Shown here: piece by piece, positions 10,713-21,789 of the stretch | Layout of the letters: every line of letters starts with the position of its first letter | How positions within the stretch are numbered: the stretch's first letter is position 1 | Source: Triplophysa rosa | Lineage: Eukaryota; Chordata; Actinopteri; Cypriniformes; Nemacheilidae | Direction of reading: 5' to 3' | DNA length: 64,000 bases | Assembly (NCBI RefSeq): GCF_024868665.1 | Contig: NC_079913.1 | Span: 13,491,836 to 13,555,835, forward strand | Notes under the pieces: model-generated | The model's input: only the letters and a program-made list of their open reading frames with translations | Told to the model about the DNA's origin: nothing | Databases searched by the model: none | Made by a program: the position numbers and the translations under genes

Positions 10713-12410
10713 AAAGAAGGTGCGTGACCTGGGCCTGTTTAAATGTGGATGGAAAAGTGCCGGTGAGCAGGGAGGTGTTGATGATGTGTGTGAGTGCTGG
10801 TGCGAGTGTGCTGGATATGGCCTGAAGGAGATGGGAGGGGATTGGGTCGAGGGGACAGGGGACAGGTGGTGGGGTGGCTGGAGAGAAGTCTGGTGACTTC
10901 AGTGGTAGTCAGTGGGGCAAAAGAGAAGAGTTCAATGTTTGAAGTGAGGGTAATGTTCGTTACCGAGGTCTGAGATGCTGAAAATTGTTTGCTGATGGAT
11001 GATGTTTTTTCAGTGAAAAGGTCAGCGAAGTCCTCACCAGTCAAAGATGAAGTGGGTGGGGGAGGAGGGGGGCAAAGAAGAGAGTTAAATGTCTTGAAAA
11101 GCTGCCGAGTGTTAGGTGCATTACTCACCTCCGTGAGTGTAGACTGAGTGTACTCCGTTGTTCACGGAGGATGTCAGACAGCCATGGGCAGGAGGGGGTG
11201 GCGCGAGCTGGTCTGGAGGACAGAGGACAAAGGTTATCTAGAAGGATGAAAGTGTTGAGCATAAAGTGTCGGTGGCAGATTCAGCATGTATTTGTAGAGA
11301 TACAAAGTTGGAGGAAATAGAGGATGTCACTTTGGCAGAGAGGGGGGAGAGAGTGCGAAGGTACTGTTGTTGTTGGCACTAAACTGGTGTTGGTGTAGTG
11401 CATGTAGGAAGGAGGATGTTGAAAATGATGAAGAAGTGGTCAGAAATGTGAAGAGTTGTGACTTTAATGTTACCTGTGGTGCAGTTACGTGTTTATAGAG
11501 ATCAAGCTGGTTTCCTGATCTGTGAGTACCAGCTGTGGTGAGGCGTGTGAGGTGAACGAGGCGGTGAGGGTATGGAAGTCAGAAGCATAGGGTTTCTCCA
11601 GGTAGATGTTGAAGTCCCCAAAGAATACAAGAGGTCCGCCATCCTCCGGAAATGATGAGAGCAGCACATCTAACTCTTCAATGAAGTTGTGAAAAGGACC
11701 TGGGGGAACGGTAAACTACAACAAAACTAAGCTGACTAGGAGAAGTGATAATAACAGTGTGATATTCAAATGAATAGTTGTTGCATAGTGAAGATAGTGG
11801 GAAATATTTCCAATTATTGTTGATAAGCAATATTTAAAAAAAATCTTTCTCTCAACAGGTATTGGTCTAGCTTTTGTTGAAACTAGTAACTTTGTATTAG
11901 CACCTATTGTATTATTGCTCCTATATGACATATCGCTTATTGCTCCCTGAACTCTCTGTAAGTCGCTTTGGATAAAAGCATCTGCTAAATGACTAAATGT
12001 AAAAAAAAAACAATGTAAGCAAACCTGTGCCTCCTCCTTTTCCAGTTTGGCAGGGAGAGTGAGAGAAGGAGCAGTTTGTTGAGAGAGCAGCGGTTGTGGC
12101 TGAGTCCTCAGGATGAATCCATGTCTCAGTAAGACCTAGAATGTGAATGTCAGACTGGCTGGAAAAAGCATGGATGAAGTCAGTCTTGTTTACAGCTGAC
12201 TGGCAGTTCCAGAGACCTATAGAAAGAGACAGAGGTGTAGAAGTGGAGGTGATAATGGAATGCGTGTGAGAGTGAACGGTAGAGTCGCCGGTGTTACAGC
12301 AAATTCTGTGACCGTCGTATTCTGTGACCCTAGGAGGCGCTGTTGTCACTGTGCAAATATGGCTCTCACTAAATCCTTGGTGTTTCGACTCTGACGTCAT
12401 CACACAGCCG
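10713..12410 (-). pseudogene. L2-clade LINE: endonuclease and linker to RT
   Basis: The minus strand from 12410 downwards reads an apurinic-type endonuclease start (LWNCQSAVNKTDFIHAF, LTETWIHPEDSA, GKGGGTGLL). After a 180-bp insertion it continues NNWKYFPLSSLCNN, then FFGDFNIYLEKPYASDFHTL (catalytic GDFN motif), and the linker APNTRQLFKTFNSLLCPPPP. It stops in TFKQAQVTHLL near 10713, at the start of the RT domain. Several frameshifts and the insertion make it dead. A canonical copy would go on for about 2 kb into RT. Confidence 0.8.
11825..12008 (-). repeat. Short interspersed insertion within the L2 endonuclease
   Basis: Separates GTGLL from ISNNWKYFP of the endonuclease. On the minus strand it starts with a poly(T)-preceded ATTTAGTCATTTAGCAGATG and shares over 100 bp with 9576-9690 in the opposite orientation (GGGAGCAATA, ACAATAGGTGCTA). 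Confidence 0.7.
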
Positions 12411-12790
12411 TGTTTTTTAGGCAGGTTTAAAAATCATATGTAGTTTAGATACTTTAGGGTTAGGGTGTGGGTTAGGGTAAGGGTTTCGTAAGACTCTAAA
12501 AAGCAAGGATTTAGTCAAAAACAACAAGCCACACACCAAGGATTTAGTCGTTCTTCACATGAGGGCTGGCGCTAATTTAAGTTTGTCATTAAACACTTTC
12601 ACTTTCAAATGTGCAAACTAGCGTTGGTTTAATGTTAATATTTATGTTGCAATGCAATATAGCCATGTTATAGCAACGCTCTCCCACATATTTAGCTATT
12701 CGTGTGATGAAGGACACTGGAGTCAAAAGCAGAGTCGAACAGATTTATTCAATACTGCCACCACGTACAACAATCACAGGCATGGAGAAC
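12411..12790. other. Spacer with a short TTAGGG-like patch
   Basis: 12448-12490 contains several GGGTTAGGG-type motifs. The rest has no recognisable feature. Confidence 0.4.
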
Positions 12791-14596
12791 AACCTGAAAA
12801 ACTGAAAAACACAAAAAAGGTCAAACACAGCACAGTGCATGGTGTCATGATTCTTCCCTCGATCTTGTCTATGCTCTTTCTTGACTTTGTTGCAGACATC
12901 GGCAGACCTCTGTTTAATGTGGAGAGAAGCATTTTGGCCCACTTGGCCTTCCACATGCTCTCTCCGAGTGTCTCGTCTTTGTTCCCGCCCTCTCGTTCCT
13001 CTTTATCTCTCCATCAGTGTTTCATCCCCAACACCTGTCCCTTGTTAATTATCCTTTGTTAGTCTCCCTTTATAATGCCCTTGTGTCTATTGTCCTGTGC
13101 TCGTTCGTTTTGGTTGTTTGCTATGCTGTCTTGTTTCTGGTTCTTGCTCGTGTTCCTGTTACCCTGCCTTGTGGATTACCTTACACCCTGTCTGGATGTT
13201 TATTGTGTATCAAGTCTTGTCTTAGGTTTTTTGTAGTTTAAGTATCCGGTCTCTTTTGTTTTTTGCCCCTGTGTGGGAAGTCTTTGTTTTGAGTTTATAC
13301 CACCTTAGTTCGTTTTCCCCATTGTGGGTGTTTCTGTTTCGTGTGTGTTTTATTATTATTAAAATCTTAGTGTTCCCATCACCATGCTGCCTGCGCTTGG
13401 GTTCTTCTCTCCCCGTGATTCGTGACAGCATGGTGTTTATAGAACAAGCAAGATTATTCTAGTAAATAATATCTAATAAATGCAGTCTCCCGGTGGTTTA
13501 TTTAGCATATTTTGCATTAAGTGAATGCTTGCCTGAAAAGATGTGTCTTTAATCTAGATTTAAATTGGGAGAGTGTGTCTGACCCTCGAATAGTATCGGG
13601 AAGGCTATTCCAGAGTTTAGGTGCTACGTATGAGAAAGCTGTACCCCCTTTGGTGGATTTAGTTATTCTAGGTGTTATCAAAAGTCTGGAGTTTTGAGAT
13701 CTTAGAGAGCGTGATGGGTTGTAGTGTGGTAGAAGCTCTGTTATGTAGGTAGGGGCTAAACCGTTTAAGGCTTTATAAGTAATTAAAAGAACTTAAAGTC
13801 AATACGATACTTAATGGGTAACCAGTGAAGGGTTGATAACATTGGGGTTATGTGATCGTATTTTCTGGACCTGGTTAGAACTCTGGCAGCTGCGTTCTGA
13901 ACTAACTGTAGTTTGTTTATTGATGATGCAGGACAACCACTAAGCAGTGCATTACAGTAGTCAAGTCTTGAGGTCACAAATGCATGAAAAAGCTTCTCTG
14001 CATCAGCAACACATAAAATATTTGTGAATTTGGCAACATTTCTAAGGTGGAAGAAGGCTGTTTTTGTGACATTTGAGATGCGATTTTTAAATGACAGGTT
14101 GCTGTCTAATATAACGCCAGGTCTTTAACTGTATTTGTTGGAGTAACAGTGCAGCCTTCAATTTGCAGGTATAATCCGAAATATTCTGCTCACGTGTCTT
14201 TGGTCCGATAAGTAATATTTCTGTTTTATTAGAATTTAAAAGAAGGAAATTACAAGTCATCCAATGCTTTATATCGTCATGCACTCTGCCAATTTGGATA
14301 GCTGGAAGGAATCATCTGGTCTTGATGAGATATATAGCTGAGTATCATCTGCATAACAGTGGAAGCTAATTCCAATGTTTTCTAATAATGTTTCCAAGGG
14401 GCAGCATGTATAATGGAGAATAGCAAGGGTCCTAAAACCGATCCCTGAGGTAATCCATAATTGACTTGCGTTAGATTTGATGATTCCCCATTTAAAGGAA
14501 CAAATTGATGTCTGTCTGATAAGTAAGATCTGAACATTGTAGTGCCTGTCCCTGAATACCGGTATAATTGTGTAAGCGATCTAGAAGTATTTTATG
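12791..14596 (-). mobile_element. L2-clade LINE, 3' UTR and C-terminal half of ORF2
   Basis: The same L2 family as 6137-7340. 12791-12842 is its 3' UTR, interrupted by the solo LTR at 12843. From 13434 the coding end runs on the minus strand (KYDHITPMLSTLHWLPIKYR, LDYCNALLSGCPASSINKLQ at about 13800-13980; KHWMTCNFLLLNSNKTEILL at 14284-14220). It is broken at 14606 by a hAT insertion and resumes at 15761. Frameshifts throughout. Confidence 0.85.
12843..13427 (+). mobile_element. Solo LTR, family A, 585 bp
   Basis: Starts TGTCATGATT, ends CGTGACA, and is flanked by a 6-bp duplication GCATGG (12837-12842 and 13428-13433). The uninterrupted target is seen in another L2 copy at 6258. No internal region, so a solo LTR. 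Orientation is from the late TTATTATTATTAAAATC (poly-A-signal-like) stretch and similarity to 24659-24933. Confidence 0.85.
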
Positions 14597-14605
14597 GTCT
14601 AACAG

Positions 14606-15760
14606 CAGTCATCGTCAACTGGCGTGACCGCGGGCCGGATCCGGACCTTTGCTTCGTTTCATCCGACCGCGAGACATTTAAAATTTGTACTCTTTCAGTT
14701 GTTTAAATTGAGCCGCGTGTCTACACAACGGAGAATCACATCACGCGTACTCTCAGGAACATTTATGTAATTGATCTTTTGTCGCTATATGCTGTGATAT
14801 CTTTTAGCTATAAATAACGCTTCATTTGAACCCTTTCCGCTCCGCGTGCGCTGCTTTTCTCCCGCCAAAGACGCGCCGCATAGAAGAGCAGCAGACACGT
14901 GCTTATTTTAACAACACTAGTGCAGACACACAGAGCAGATAAATGGAGACACAACAGTAAACAAAATGCAGCAATATTAAAGTATTTGTTTCTGTCAGTC
15001 TGTTTCGCTGCTACATGTCTCTCAACCTTTCAACCAGATTTGCGATATTTTATGAACCATAACGTTTTTATCTAGCCTACATTTAGTCATTAGCATTATT
15101 GATCAGCATGTAAACATTTGTGTCCCTGTGAAAACCCAGGCTAAAGTCTCATAAATAATGAATTATTAAATAACAAGCATCAAAGATTAATTTCAAGCAT
15201 TACTAAAATTTTAATCTTTGAAATGGCATTATTCAGTCAATATTGAAGATATTGTTGTTATATTTTCACAGAATATTCTGTAGGATGATTTTATGTAGAA
15301 AAACAGTAAAAAGACTCGCTGGGTTTTCACACAGCAGGATCACATTTGTGTTCTAATTGGGAATTTAAAGATAGAAGTAGTTCTGGTATGAAAGGCATGG
15401 AAAGGCTAATTTAGTAAGTAACTTTGTTTTCTGTTTATGATGAGAGCAATTTTAATTCTTACATTAATTTAGTTGTTTGTAGCTTTTTCTTATAAATATT
15501 AATGATCAGACTTATAAGAGGGCATTCCCCTAAAGCCACAGAGCTACAATACATACATACTGTGGATATCAAAATATAAAATAAATGGCCTGATAAAAGA
15601 TCATACTTATATCATTATTATATATATATAATATTATCCAAGTGGGCTAAATTGATTAAATATTTATTTTTTGTTATTTAAAAAAAACATATTGTCCGGA
15701 CCTCCGTTTGGAAGAAAGTATGAAGACTGGACCTCTTGGAACTTTAATTGAATACCCCTG
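14606..15760. mobile_element. Non-autonomous hAT element, 1155 bp, inside L2
   Basis: Left end CAGTCATCGTCAACTGG, right end GAATACCCCTG. Target duplication GTCTACAG at 15761-15768, with one extra A in the left copy (597-605 of the 14-kb block). Removing it restores the L2 RT motif [10 protein letters not shown], so the insertion point is certain. Subterminal GGTCCGGA-type motifs occur at both ends. No transposase frame. Confidence 0.85.
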
Positions 15761-15768
15761 GTCTACAG

Positions 15769-16084
15769 TATCGAACGCAGCACTAAGGTCAAGCAGGACT
15801 AGGAGTGAGATGTTACCTTTATCTGATGCTATAAGCAGGTCGTTTGTAATTTTAACGAGCACAGTTTCAGTACTATGATGCGGTCTAAAGCCTGACTGAA
15901 ATTTTTCGTGTATGTCATTATTTTGTAAGAAAGAGCACAACTGAGTGGAACCTACTTTTTCTAGTATTTTAGACAGGCAAGGGAGATTTGAAATCGGTCT
16001 ATAGTTTCCTAGTTCATTGGGGTCTAAGTTTGGTTTCTTGATAAGAGGCTTAATGACGGCCAGCTTAAAGGGTCCTGGGACATG
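15769..16084 (-). pseudogene. L2 ORF2 reverse-transcriptase core fragment
   Basis: The minus strand reads [56 protein letters not shown] and [12 protein letters not shown], the N-terminal RT motifs including the first catalytic aspartate (LDLSAAFD). It is bounded by the hAT at 15760 and by the hAT duplication GCCTAGAT at 16085-16092. Confidence 0.9.
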
Positions 16085-16092
16085 GCCTAGAT

Positions 16093-16881
16093 CAGTGGTT
16101 CTCAAACTTTTAAGCCAGCGACCCCTAATGTAAGATCGACAAGAACTCACGACCCCCAACTACCAAAGCATACACAAACAATAAACAAAATAACATATTT
16201 TACTAACTGAACTAAGAGGTTTACAATATTTTAACTATATTTACTTCTACACCAAATTAATTTGGGCTTACCTTTCAATGGGATGGGTGTACTTGTTTTT
16301 GGCAGCACAAAAGCTTTATTCGTGGCCTTATGGTGGATACCGCTACTCTCAGATCATCTTCAACATCAAGACGTGATCGGTATTTGTTTTTTATGTATGT
16401 AACAGCGGAAAAAGACTGCTCGCACAAATATGTAGATCCAAATGGAAGCAGTACATCCATTGCCGCACTGGATAACTCTGTGTATTCATCTGCTACTGCG
16501 ATCCAAAATTCGGGCAGTGTGGAACTGGAAAATAAAGTTTTTAATGTTCGATCACTGGACAGCTCCAGCAAAGCATCTTCCAGATTTGTGGGGAGATGAG
16601 TCCTTGATTCAGAAAATGGTTGTGGTATCCAGTCATACAGTTCTGGTTGCGTCTCTTTTGGGAAATACTTCTTGAATTGTTCCAAAAGGCTGTGGAGATG
16701 ACCAAAGATGTGTTCTTTCAGGCTGCTGAGACTCAGTCCACTCTCCTCCATGCTCCTCAAGGTCAGGAAACATCTCCACATTACCTTGTTCAACTCGCTC
16801 TGCCCATCTTTCCAGCTTTTTCATAAATGCGCCAACTTTGTCATTCATTGTCAGGATATTTGTGTTTGGCCTGTGTAATAC
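16093..16881 (-). pseudogene. hAT transposase (ZBED5/SCAND3-like), C-terminal half
   Basis: On the minus strand from about 16868 it reads RPNTNILTMNDKVGAFMKKL, a linker, then FWIAVADEYTELSSAAMDVL and PFGSTYLCEQSFSAVTYIKN, the hAT C-terminal dimerisation domain. It ends at a stop at 16275. The 3' UTR runs to the terminus CAGTGGTTCTCAA at 16093, preceded by GCCTAGAT (16085-16092). It is the missing half of the transposase at 4137-5407: same target duplication, matching termini, and both are interrupted by the same foldback element after NLSVQ. A frameshift separates the two open stretches. Non-functional. Confidence 0.85.
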
Positions 16882-16925
16882 TGCGGTCAAGCCAGCCGCC
16901 ACTTCGAAAACGACATTCAAACTAG
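16882..16925 (+). repeat. Left terminal inverted repeat of the foldback element
   Basis: CTGCGGTCAAGCCAGCC at the outer end is the inverted partner of 4091-4136. The adjoining host sequence GTGTAATAC is a weak match to GTCTTGTAC at the other end (6 of 9), a possible decayed 9-bp duplication. Confidence 0.6.
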
Positions 16926-16932
16926 CCCCCAC

Positions 16933-17497
16933 TCGGTTTTGTTATGTGTGCATATACTGCGCATTACGGTAAAAGCGGCTTTTTGAATTTCAAAATAAAG
17001 CGATCTATTTCGAACGTGGTTTCAGTCCGTCGGTTGTGAATTGATTAAAATACAAATGCATTTAGAAAATTAAATATATTTATATATAATTTTACCCATA
17101 AAACGATATGTGGTATTGAAAAAAGAACCTCAGTTGCACTACAATTGAAGGCTTTAACCCAGGCCAAACGGGAAAGATTGACAGTTATGTTGCTAGGCTT
17201 TTTTAAGCTGTTTTTAAACTGTTAGGCAGTTTTTATATTTTTTACAACACTCTTATCCCACCTCAGTGAGTCACCTAAACAATATCAGGACTGTTCAATG
17301 TGGATTTTTTAATGTACAGAACTTCAAAATGGCCTATATGTATTATTATTTCTTTATCTTCAGATCATAATTTAAGAAAACTGTCCGATTACACAGACTC
17401 ATTCCACTTTAACATGAGAGTAGACCACCTGAGTGTGTCACACAAACAATATCAGGACTGTTCAATGTGGATTTTTTAATGTACAGAACTTCAAAAT
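16933..17497 (-). repeat. Right inverted arm of the foldback element (part 1)
   Basis: Reverse complement of 2201-2866. Core 16933-17272, first tandem unit 17273-17425 (ends GAGAGTAGAC), second unit 17426-17497, then continued at 20687-20782 after the LTR retroelement. Confidence 0.8.
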
Positions 17498-18429
17498 TGT
17501 CACGACGGTGGTGAAAGAACCCAAATGCAGGCAGGCAGTGAGGGGGTTAACAAATGAACTTTTATTTACACGAAAACACAAAACCAAAACACCCACAATG
17601 GGGAAAAAACTAAACAGAGGCTAATACAATTAAACAAAAGACTTCCCACGAGGGGGCAAAAGACTAACAAAATAAACTCGACACAACGTCTTACAAAACA
17701 ACGGATGGGTAAATTAGGCAGGGCACAAAACTAACAAATGACGGCCGATGCAAGCAACAGGATCTTGGACAAGGCAAGGCTGAGACGCGGGGTCAAATGA
17801 AACACATCAAACATAGTACATCCATAGAACAATCCACTAGCACAGGACAAAGAAACAAGATGGTATATATAGTAAAGACAAATGAGGGATAACGAGCGAG
17901 GGCAGGTGTGGAACATAAGACATTAGAGGGAGACAATACAGGAAACGAGAGGGGCGGGGCCAATGACGAGACACTGGAAAAACACATGAGAGGTAAAAAC
18001 ATAAACATCTCATGGCCTTCCCACATAAAACCCAAGGACTCTGCCCCGATCCCACCACACGACTAGAATTTCATAAACAAGACGGTGGGACCGTGACAGA
18101 GCCCCCCCCTTAATGAACACCTCCAGGTGTTCACCAAGGGGTGACTAACAAGACCTGACAGACTGGACCAAAGACAAAAACCAGACAAACATGGTGAACA
18201 AGACAAGGGGCAGACATGACAACAAGACCACAGGACTGGGGTGGGACAACAAAAACAACAAACATGGGAGGGGGGGTGGGGCAAAACAAGGGCCCATAGG
18301 GGGCAGTCCATGGGGGTGGGGAATAGTCCCAGTCCCCGGCTGCGCTCGAGGGCGCTGAGTCCTGGGGGACTTAGGATAAGTCCTGGGAGGGACAGTCTTT
18401 GACCCTGGGAGTCTCCCAGGGACCGGCTG

Positions 18430-19330
18430 AAATGCCGGCTGGACAGGGCTTGACGCCGGCTGGAAGGCCGGCTGGACAGGGCTGGACGCCGGCTGGAAGG
18501 CCGGCTGGACAGGGCTTGACGCCGGCTGGAAGGCCGGCTGGACAGGGCTTGACGCCGGCTGGAAGGCCGGCTGGACATGGCTTGACGCCGGCTGGAAGGC
18601 CGGCTGGGACGCCGGCTGGATCACCGGACTGGACGCCGGCTGGATCACCGGACTGGACGCCGGCTGGATCACCGGACTGGACGCCGGCTGGATCACCGGA
18701 CTGGACGCCGGCTGGATCACCGGACTGGACGCCGGCTGGATCACCGGACTGGACGCCGGCTGGATCACCGGACTGGACGCCGGCTGGATCACCGGACTGG
18801 ACGCCGGCTGGATCACCGGACTGGACGCCGGCTGGATCACCGGACTGGACGCCGGCTGGATCACCGGACTGGACGCCGGCTGGACACCGGACTGGACGCC
18901 GGCTGCACCGGACTGGACGCCGGCTGGTCACCGGACTGGACGCCGACTGACCCGGACTGGACGCCGGCTGGATCCACCGGACTGGACGCCGGCTGGACAC
19001 CGGACTGGACGCCGGCTGGATCACCGGACTGGGCGCCGGCTGGATCACCGGACTGGACGCCGGCTGGATCACCGCTGACTCCGGCTGGACACCACGACGG
19101 GCTGGATCACAAGACTGGACGCCGGACTGGACACCGGACTGGACGCCGGCTGGACACCGGCTGACGCCGGTGACGCTGGAGCCGGCTGGACACCGGACTG
19201 GACGCCGGCTGGTCACCGGACTGGAGCCGGCTGGACCACCGGACTGGCGCCGGCTGGATCACCGGACTGGAGCCGCTGGACACGGACAGGACGCCGGCTG
19301 ATCACCGGACTGGATGCCGGCTGCACCGGA
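18430..19330. repeat. GC-rich minisatellite, 33-bp then 24-bp units, all frames open
   Basis: About five 33-bp units (GACGCCGGCTGGAAGGCCGG core) at 18430-18606, then eleven near-perfect 24-bp units (CTGGACGCCGGCTGGATCAC core) to about 18880, then degenerate units to 19330. Both unit lengths are multiples of three. On the minus (sense) strand it reads an eight-residue repeat (SSPVIQPA or GVQSGDPA depending on frame); on the plus strand DWTPAGSP. Confidence 0.9.
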
Positions 19331-20059
19331 CTGAAGCTACAATGCAGGCCTGGACACGAGGACCTAGACACACTGGACAACTGCGACGGACACAGATGAC
19401 ACGGACTGACAGCTGCACGCCGGCGCTTGAAGGACCGGCCGGTTGCACCGACGGGTCCCACCGGCGCCGGCTGCTCCCGGCGCCGGCTGCCGCGTGCCCG
19501 GCGCCGCTGCTCACGGAGCGCTCCCGGGTGCTACGTGCCGCCGTCTTTTCGCCAGCCACCCGCTGGTGGTCGGGTGATGGAAGGAGGTATAAGGACACGG
19601 CTGGCTCCGGCTGGGACTCCTCGGAGGTGGATCCCCAGGACGCTCGCCTCCCCCGCTTGCCAACGAGGCTGGTGGACGGTGGAGAGGCTGCTGTTGAACT
19701 CCCCAGGGCCACGACCCCCATGACGCAACCTTCCGGGATGGACGCTAGGCAGGAGCGTGGAGCGTCAGGAGAGGAGCTGACGGGGAGGCCACTCAGCAGC
19801 TCCTGGAAGGATCCTCGGATCATCCTCTCGCGAATGGCCCAGAGGAGGAGGTTCGAGAGACCCGCCAGGAAGTAAGCATTGAAGAGACCTCTGGCAGAAG
19901 CCCCTCCGAGACGCAGATGTCCGGGCATACTCCGCCAGAGGTTGATTGCCTGGGGTGGAATCGGGCCGTCACCCTTCTGGATCAGGGTAGATCGTTGACT
20001 GCCACCAATCGGACAACTCCCGCCTGGTAGAGGCCGAGGTGCTGCCTGCTGGGTTCATG
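19302..20059 (-). pseudogene. Gag-like N-terminal frame of the LTR retroelement
   Basis: On the minus strand an ATG at about 20059 opens a short frame (MNPAGSTSASTRRELSDWW) that ends after about 30 codons. A shifted frame then reads GLFNAYFLAGLSNLLLWAI and GSFQELLSGLPVSS, resembling the capsid-like helices of Ty3-type Gag, and runs on into a proline-, serine- and arginine-rich region that merges with the minisatellite. The Gag assignment rests on position after the 5' LTR and this helix pattern and is moderate. A frameshift near 19950 probably inactivates it. Confidence 0.45.
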
Positions 20060-20686
20060 CTGTGTCGTGGATTCTGTCACGGCATGGTGTGAAAGAGACC
20101 CAATGCAGGCAGGCAGATGAGAGGGGTTAACAAATAACAGTTATTTACACAAAAACAAAAACACTAAAACACCCACAATGGGGAAAAAACTAAACGAGCT
20201 AATACAATTAAAACAAAAGCACTTCCCACGAGGGGGCAAAAGACTAACAAAATAAACTCGACACAACGTCTTACAAAACAACGGATGGGTAAATTAGGCA
20301 GGGCACAAAACTAACAAATGACGGCCGATGCAAGCAACAGGATCTTGGACAAGAACATGGGACACGACCACGGTACAAGAACACACACGTAAACGTAGTA
20401 CACGCATACACAACGAATCCACGAACACAAGAAAAGAAACAAGAGGGTACATATAGGAAAGACAAACGAGGGATAATTACATGGGGCAGGTGTGGGACAT
20501 CAAACACTTAGGGAAGGATAACGAGGAAACGAGATGGCGGGAACAGAGACGAGACACTGGAAAAACACATGAGAGGTAAAAACATAAACATCTCATGGCC
20601 TTCCCACATAAAACCCAAGGACTCTGCCCCGATCCCACCACACGACTAGAATTTCATAAACAAGACGGTGGGACCGTGACAAAAAT

Positions 20687-20782
20687 GGCCTATATGTATT
20701 ATTATTTCTTTATCTTCAGATCATAATTTAAAGAAAACTATGCGATTGTACAGACTCATTCCAATTTAAAATGAGAGTAGAC
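20687..20782 (-). repeat. Right inverted arm of the foldback element (part 2)
   Basis: Completes the second tandem unit of the arm interrupted at 17497 and ends GAGTAGAC, the mirror of GTCTACTC at 2201. Confidence 0.8.
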
Positions 20783-21706
20783 TAGGGATGCACCAAATGT
20801 TAGGCCACCGAAAATGTTCGGCCGAAAATAGCAAAAAACGCAAGTTCGGTGTTCGGCCGAATTTGTGAAGTGGCCGAATAAATTTTANGTGTGTGTGTGT
20901 GTGTGTGTGCGTGTGTGGAGCATTTTAAAGTGTCAGAGAAAGACACAGCACGGGAGTTGCCGCACGGAAGTAAATTTCCGAATGAAAGCTTCTTTACCGG
21001 TCGGTAACTTTACTTCAGACGGAAGCGGGCTGTCTGACAGTAGCCCCGCCGCTCGCGACATCCTTTGACATCATACAGTGGTCGCGTGCACACAGTCCCC
21101 TGTACTAAACAACTTGTCGAAGTATGTTCTGTGCATCCTGGCTACGAGTGCACCTTCTACGAGAACGGTCAGCTTTTGTGGGCGGAGTTTGGAGGAGAGA
21201 CGTGAACTGAAATGGTTGTCAGTCAGCATCAGTCAGAATTGCTTGCATTGGGTGTTTTTTTATCTCAAACCTTTTTGCAATGTAGCCTTTAATAATCCAA
21301 CAGTTTTCTTTCATTCGTATTTTTAGCTTATAGGCCTAATGTGGAATGACAGTTTTTAATGAACTGTTTTGTTGTAGGGGTACAGAGTAATTTACATTAG
21401 GCTACATTCTTTTAGCAGTCTAATTAATATAGGCTATTCATGAAGGGAGAGGGCTCAATTTTTTGTTTGAATTTACTTAGTTTTGCTCAATTTTATATTA
21501 AGCTGTATTGTATTTTATTGAAAAGCAAGACAAATTATAAAAAGCACATTTTGACTATTCAGTTTGTGCAATAGTGAAAAAAATGGCTTAATAAATAGAA
21601 GAAATGCAAAAAACCATGTTCGGTGTTCTGTATTATTCGGCCTTCGGCCAAGTGTTTCATATCATGTTCGGCTTCGGCTAAGAATTTTCGTTTCGGTGCA
21701 TCCCTA
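20783..21706. mobile_element. hAT-like element, probably a chimera across the N at 20888
   Basis: Left terminus TAGGGATGCACC at 20783 and right terminus TTTCGGTGCATCCCTA ending 21706 are matching hAT ends. The flanking octamers GAGTAGAC and CTATTAGT differ, so the two ends did not come from one insertion. The single N at 20888, next to a GT run, is the likely false join. A transposase frame is absent. Confidence 0.65.
20888..20888. other. Single N at a probable false join
   Basis: Left of it the sequence matches 1959-2022 and the next expected bases are CCGAACACG as at 2023. Instead a GT microsatellite follows. Confidence 0.6.
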
Positions 21707-21789
21707 CTATTAGTGGTAAGATAAATGTTACTATGAGCCCTGGAATGCATCTTTAAGAGACGAGAAGAGAGCTGATAACATAACCACAT

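Larger units (their letters stand above)
17498..20681 (-). mobile_element. Non-autonomous LTR retroelement, 3184 bp, with coding minisatellite
   Basis: Flanked by an exact 5-bp duplication AAAAT (17493-17497 and 20682-20686). LTRs are 17498-18098 and 20075-20681 (TGTCACG...CGTGACA). Sense is minus: read that way the LTR has a TATA-like TATATATACC, then AATAAA near its end, and a polypurine tract (AAGGGGGGGGCTC) directly precedes the 3' LTR at 18099. The internal 1976 bp hold a gag-like frame and a large GC-rich minisatellite; no protease, RT or integrase is present. I cannot identify the primer-binding site. The two LTRs differ by indels and substitutions, so the insertion is not very recent. 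Confidence 0.85.

Noticed and set aside
12448..12490. Interstitial telomere array
   Set aside because: Only a few imperfect GGGTTAGGG motifs. Such short patches are common in fish repeats.
18145..19216. Long open frames of 180-281 codons on both strands
   Set aside because: They are produced by the 24-bp and 33-bp minisatellite, whose unit length keeps all frames open. Described only as part of the LTR element.
18430..19330. CRISPR-like array
   Set aside because: Direct tandem units without unique spacers, in a vertebrate LTR element.
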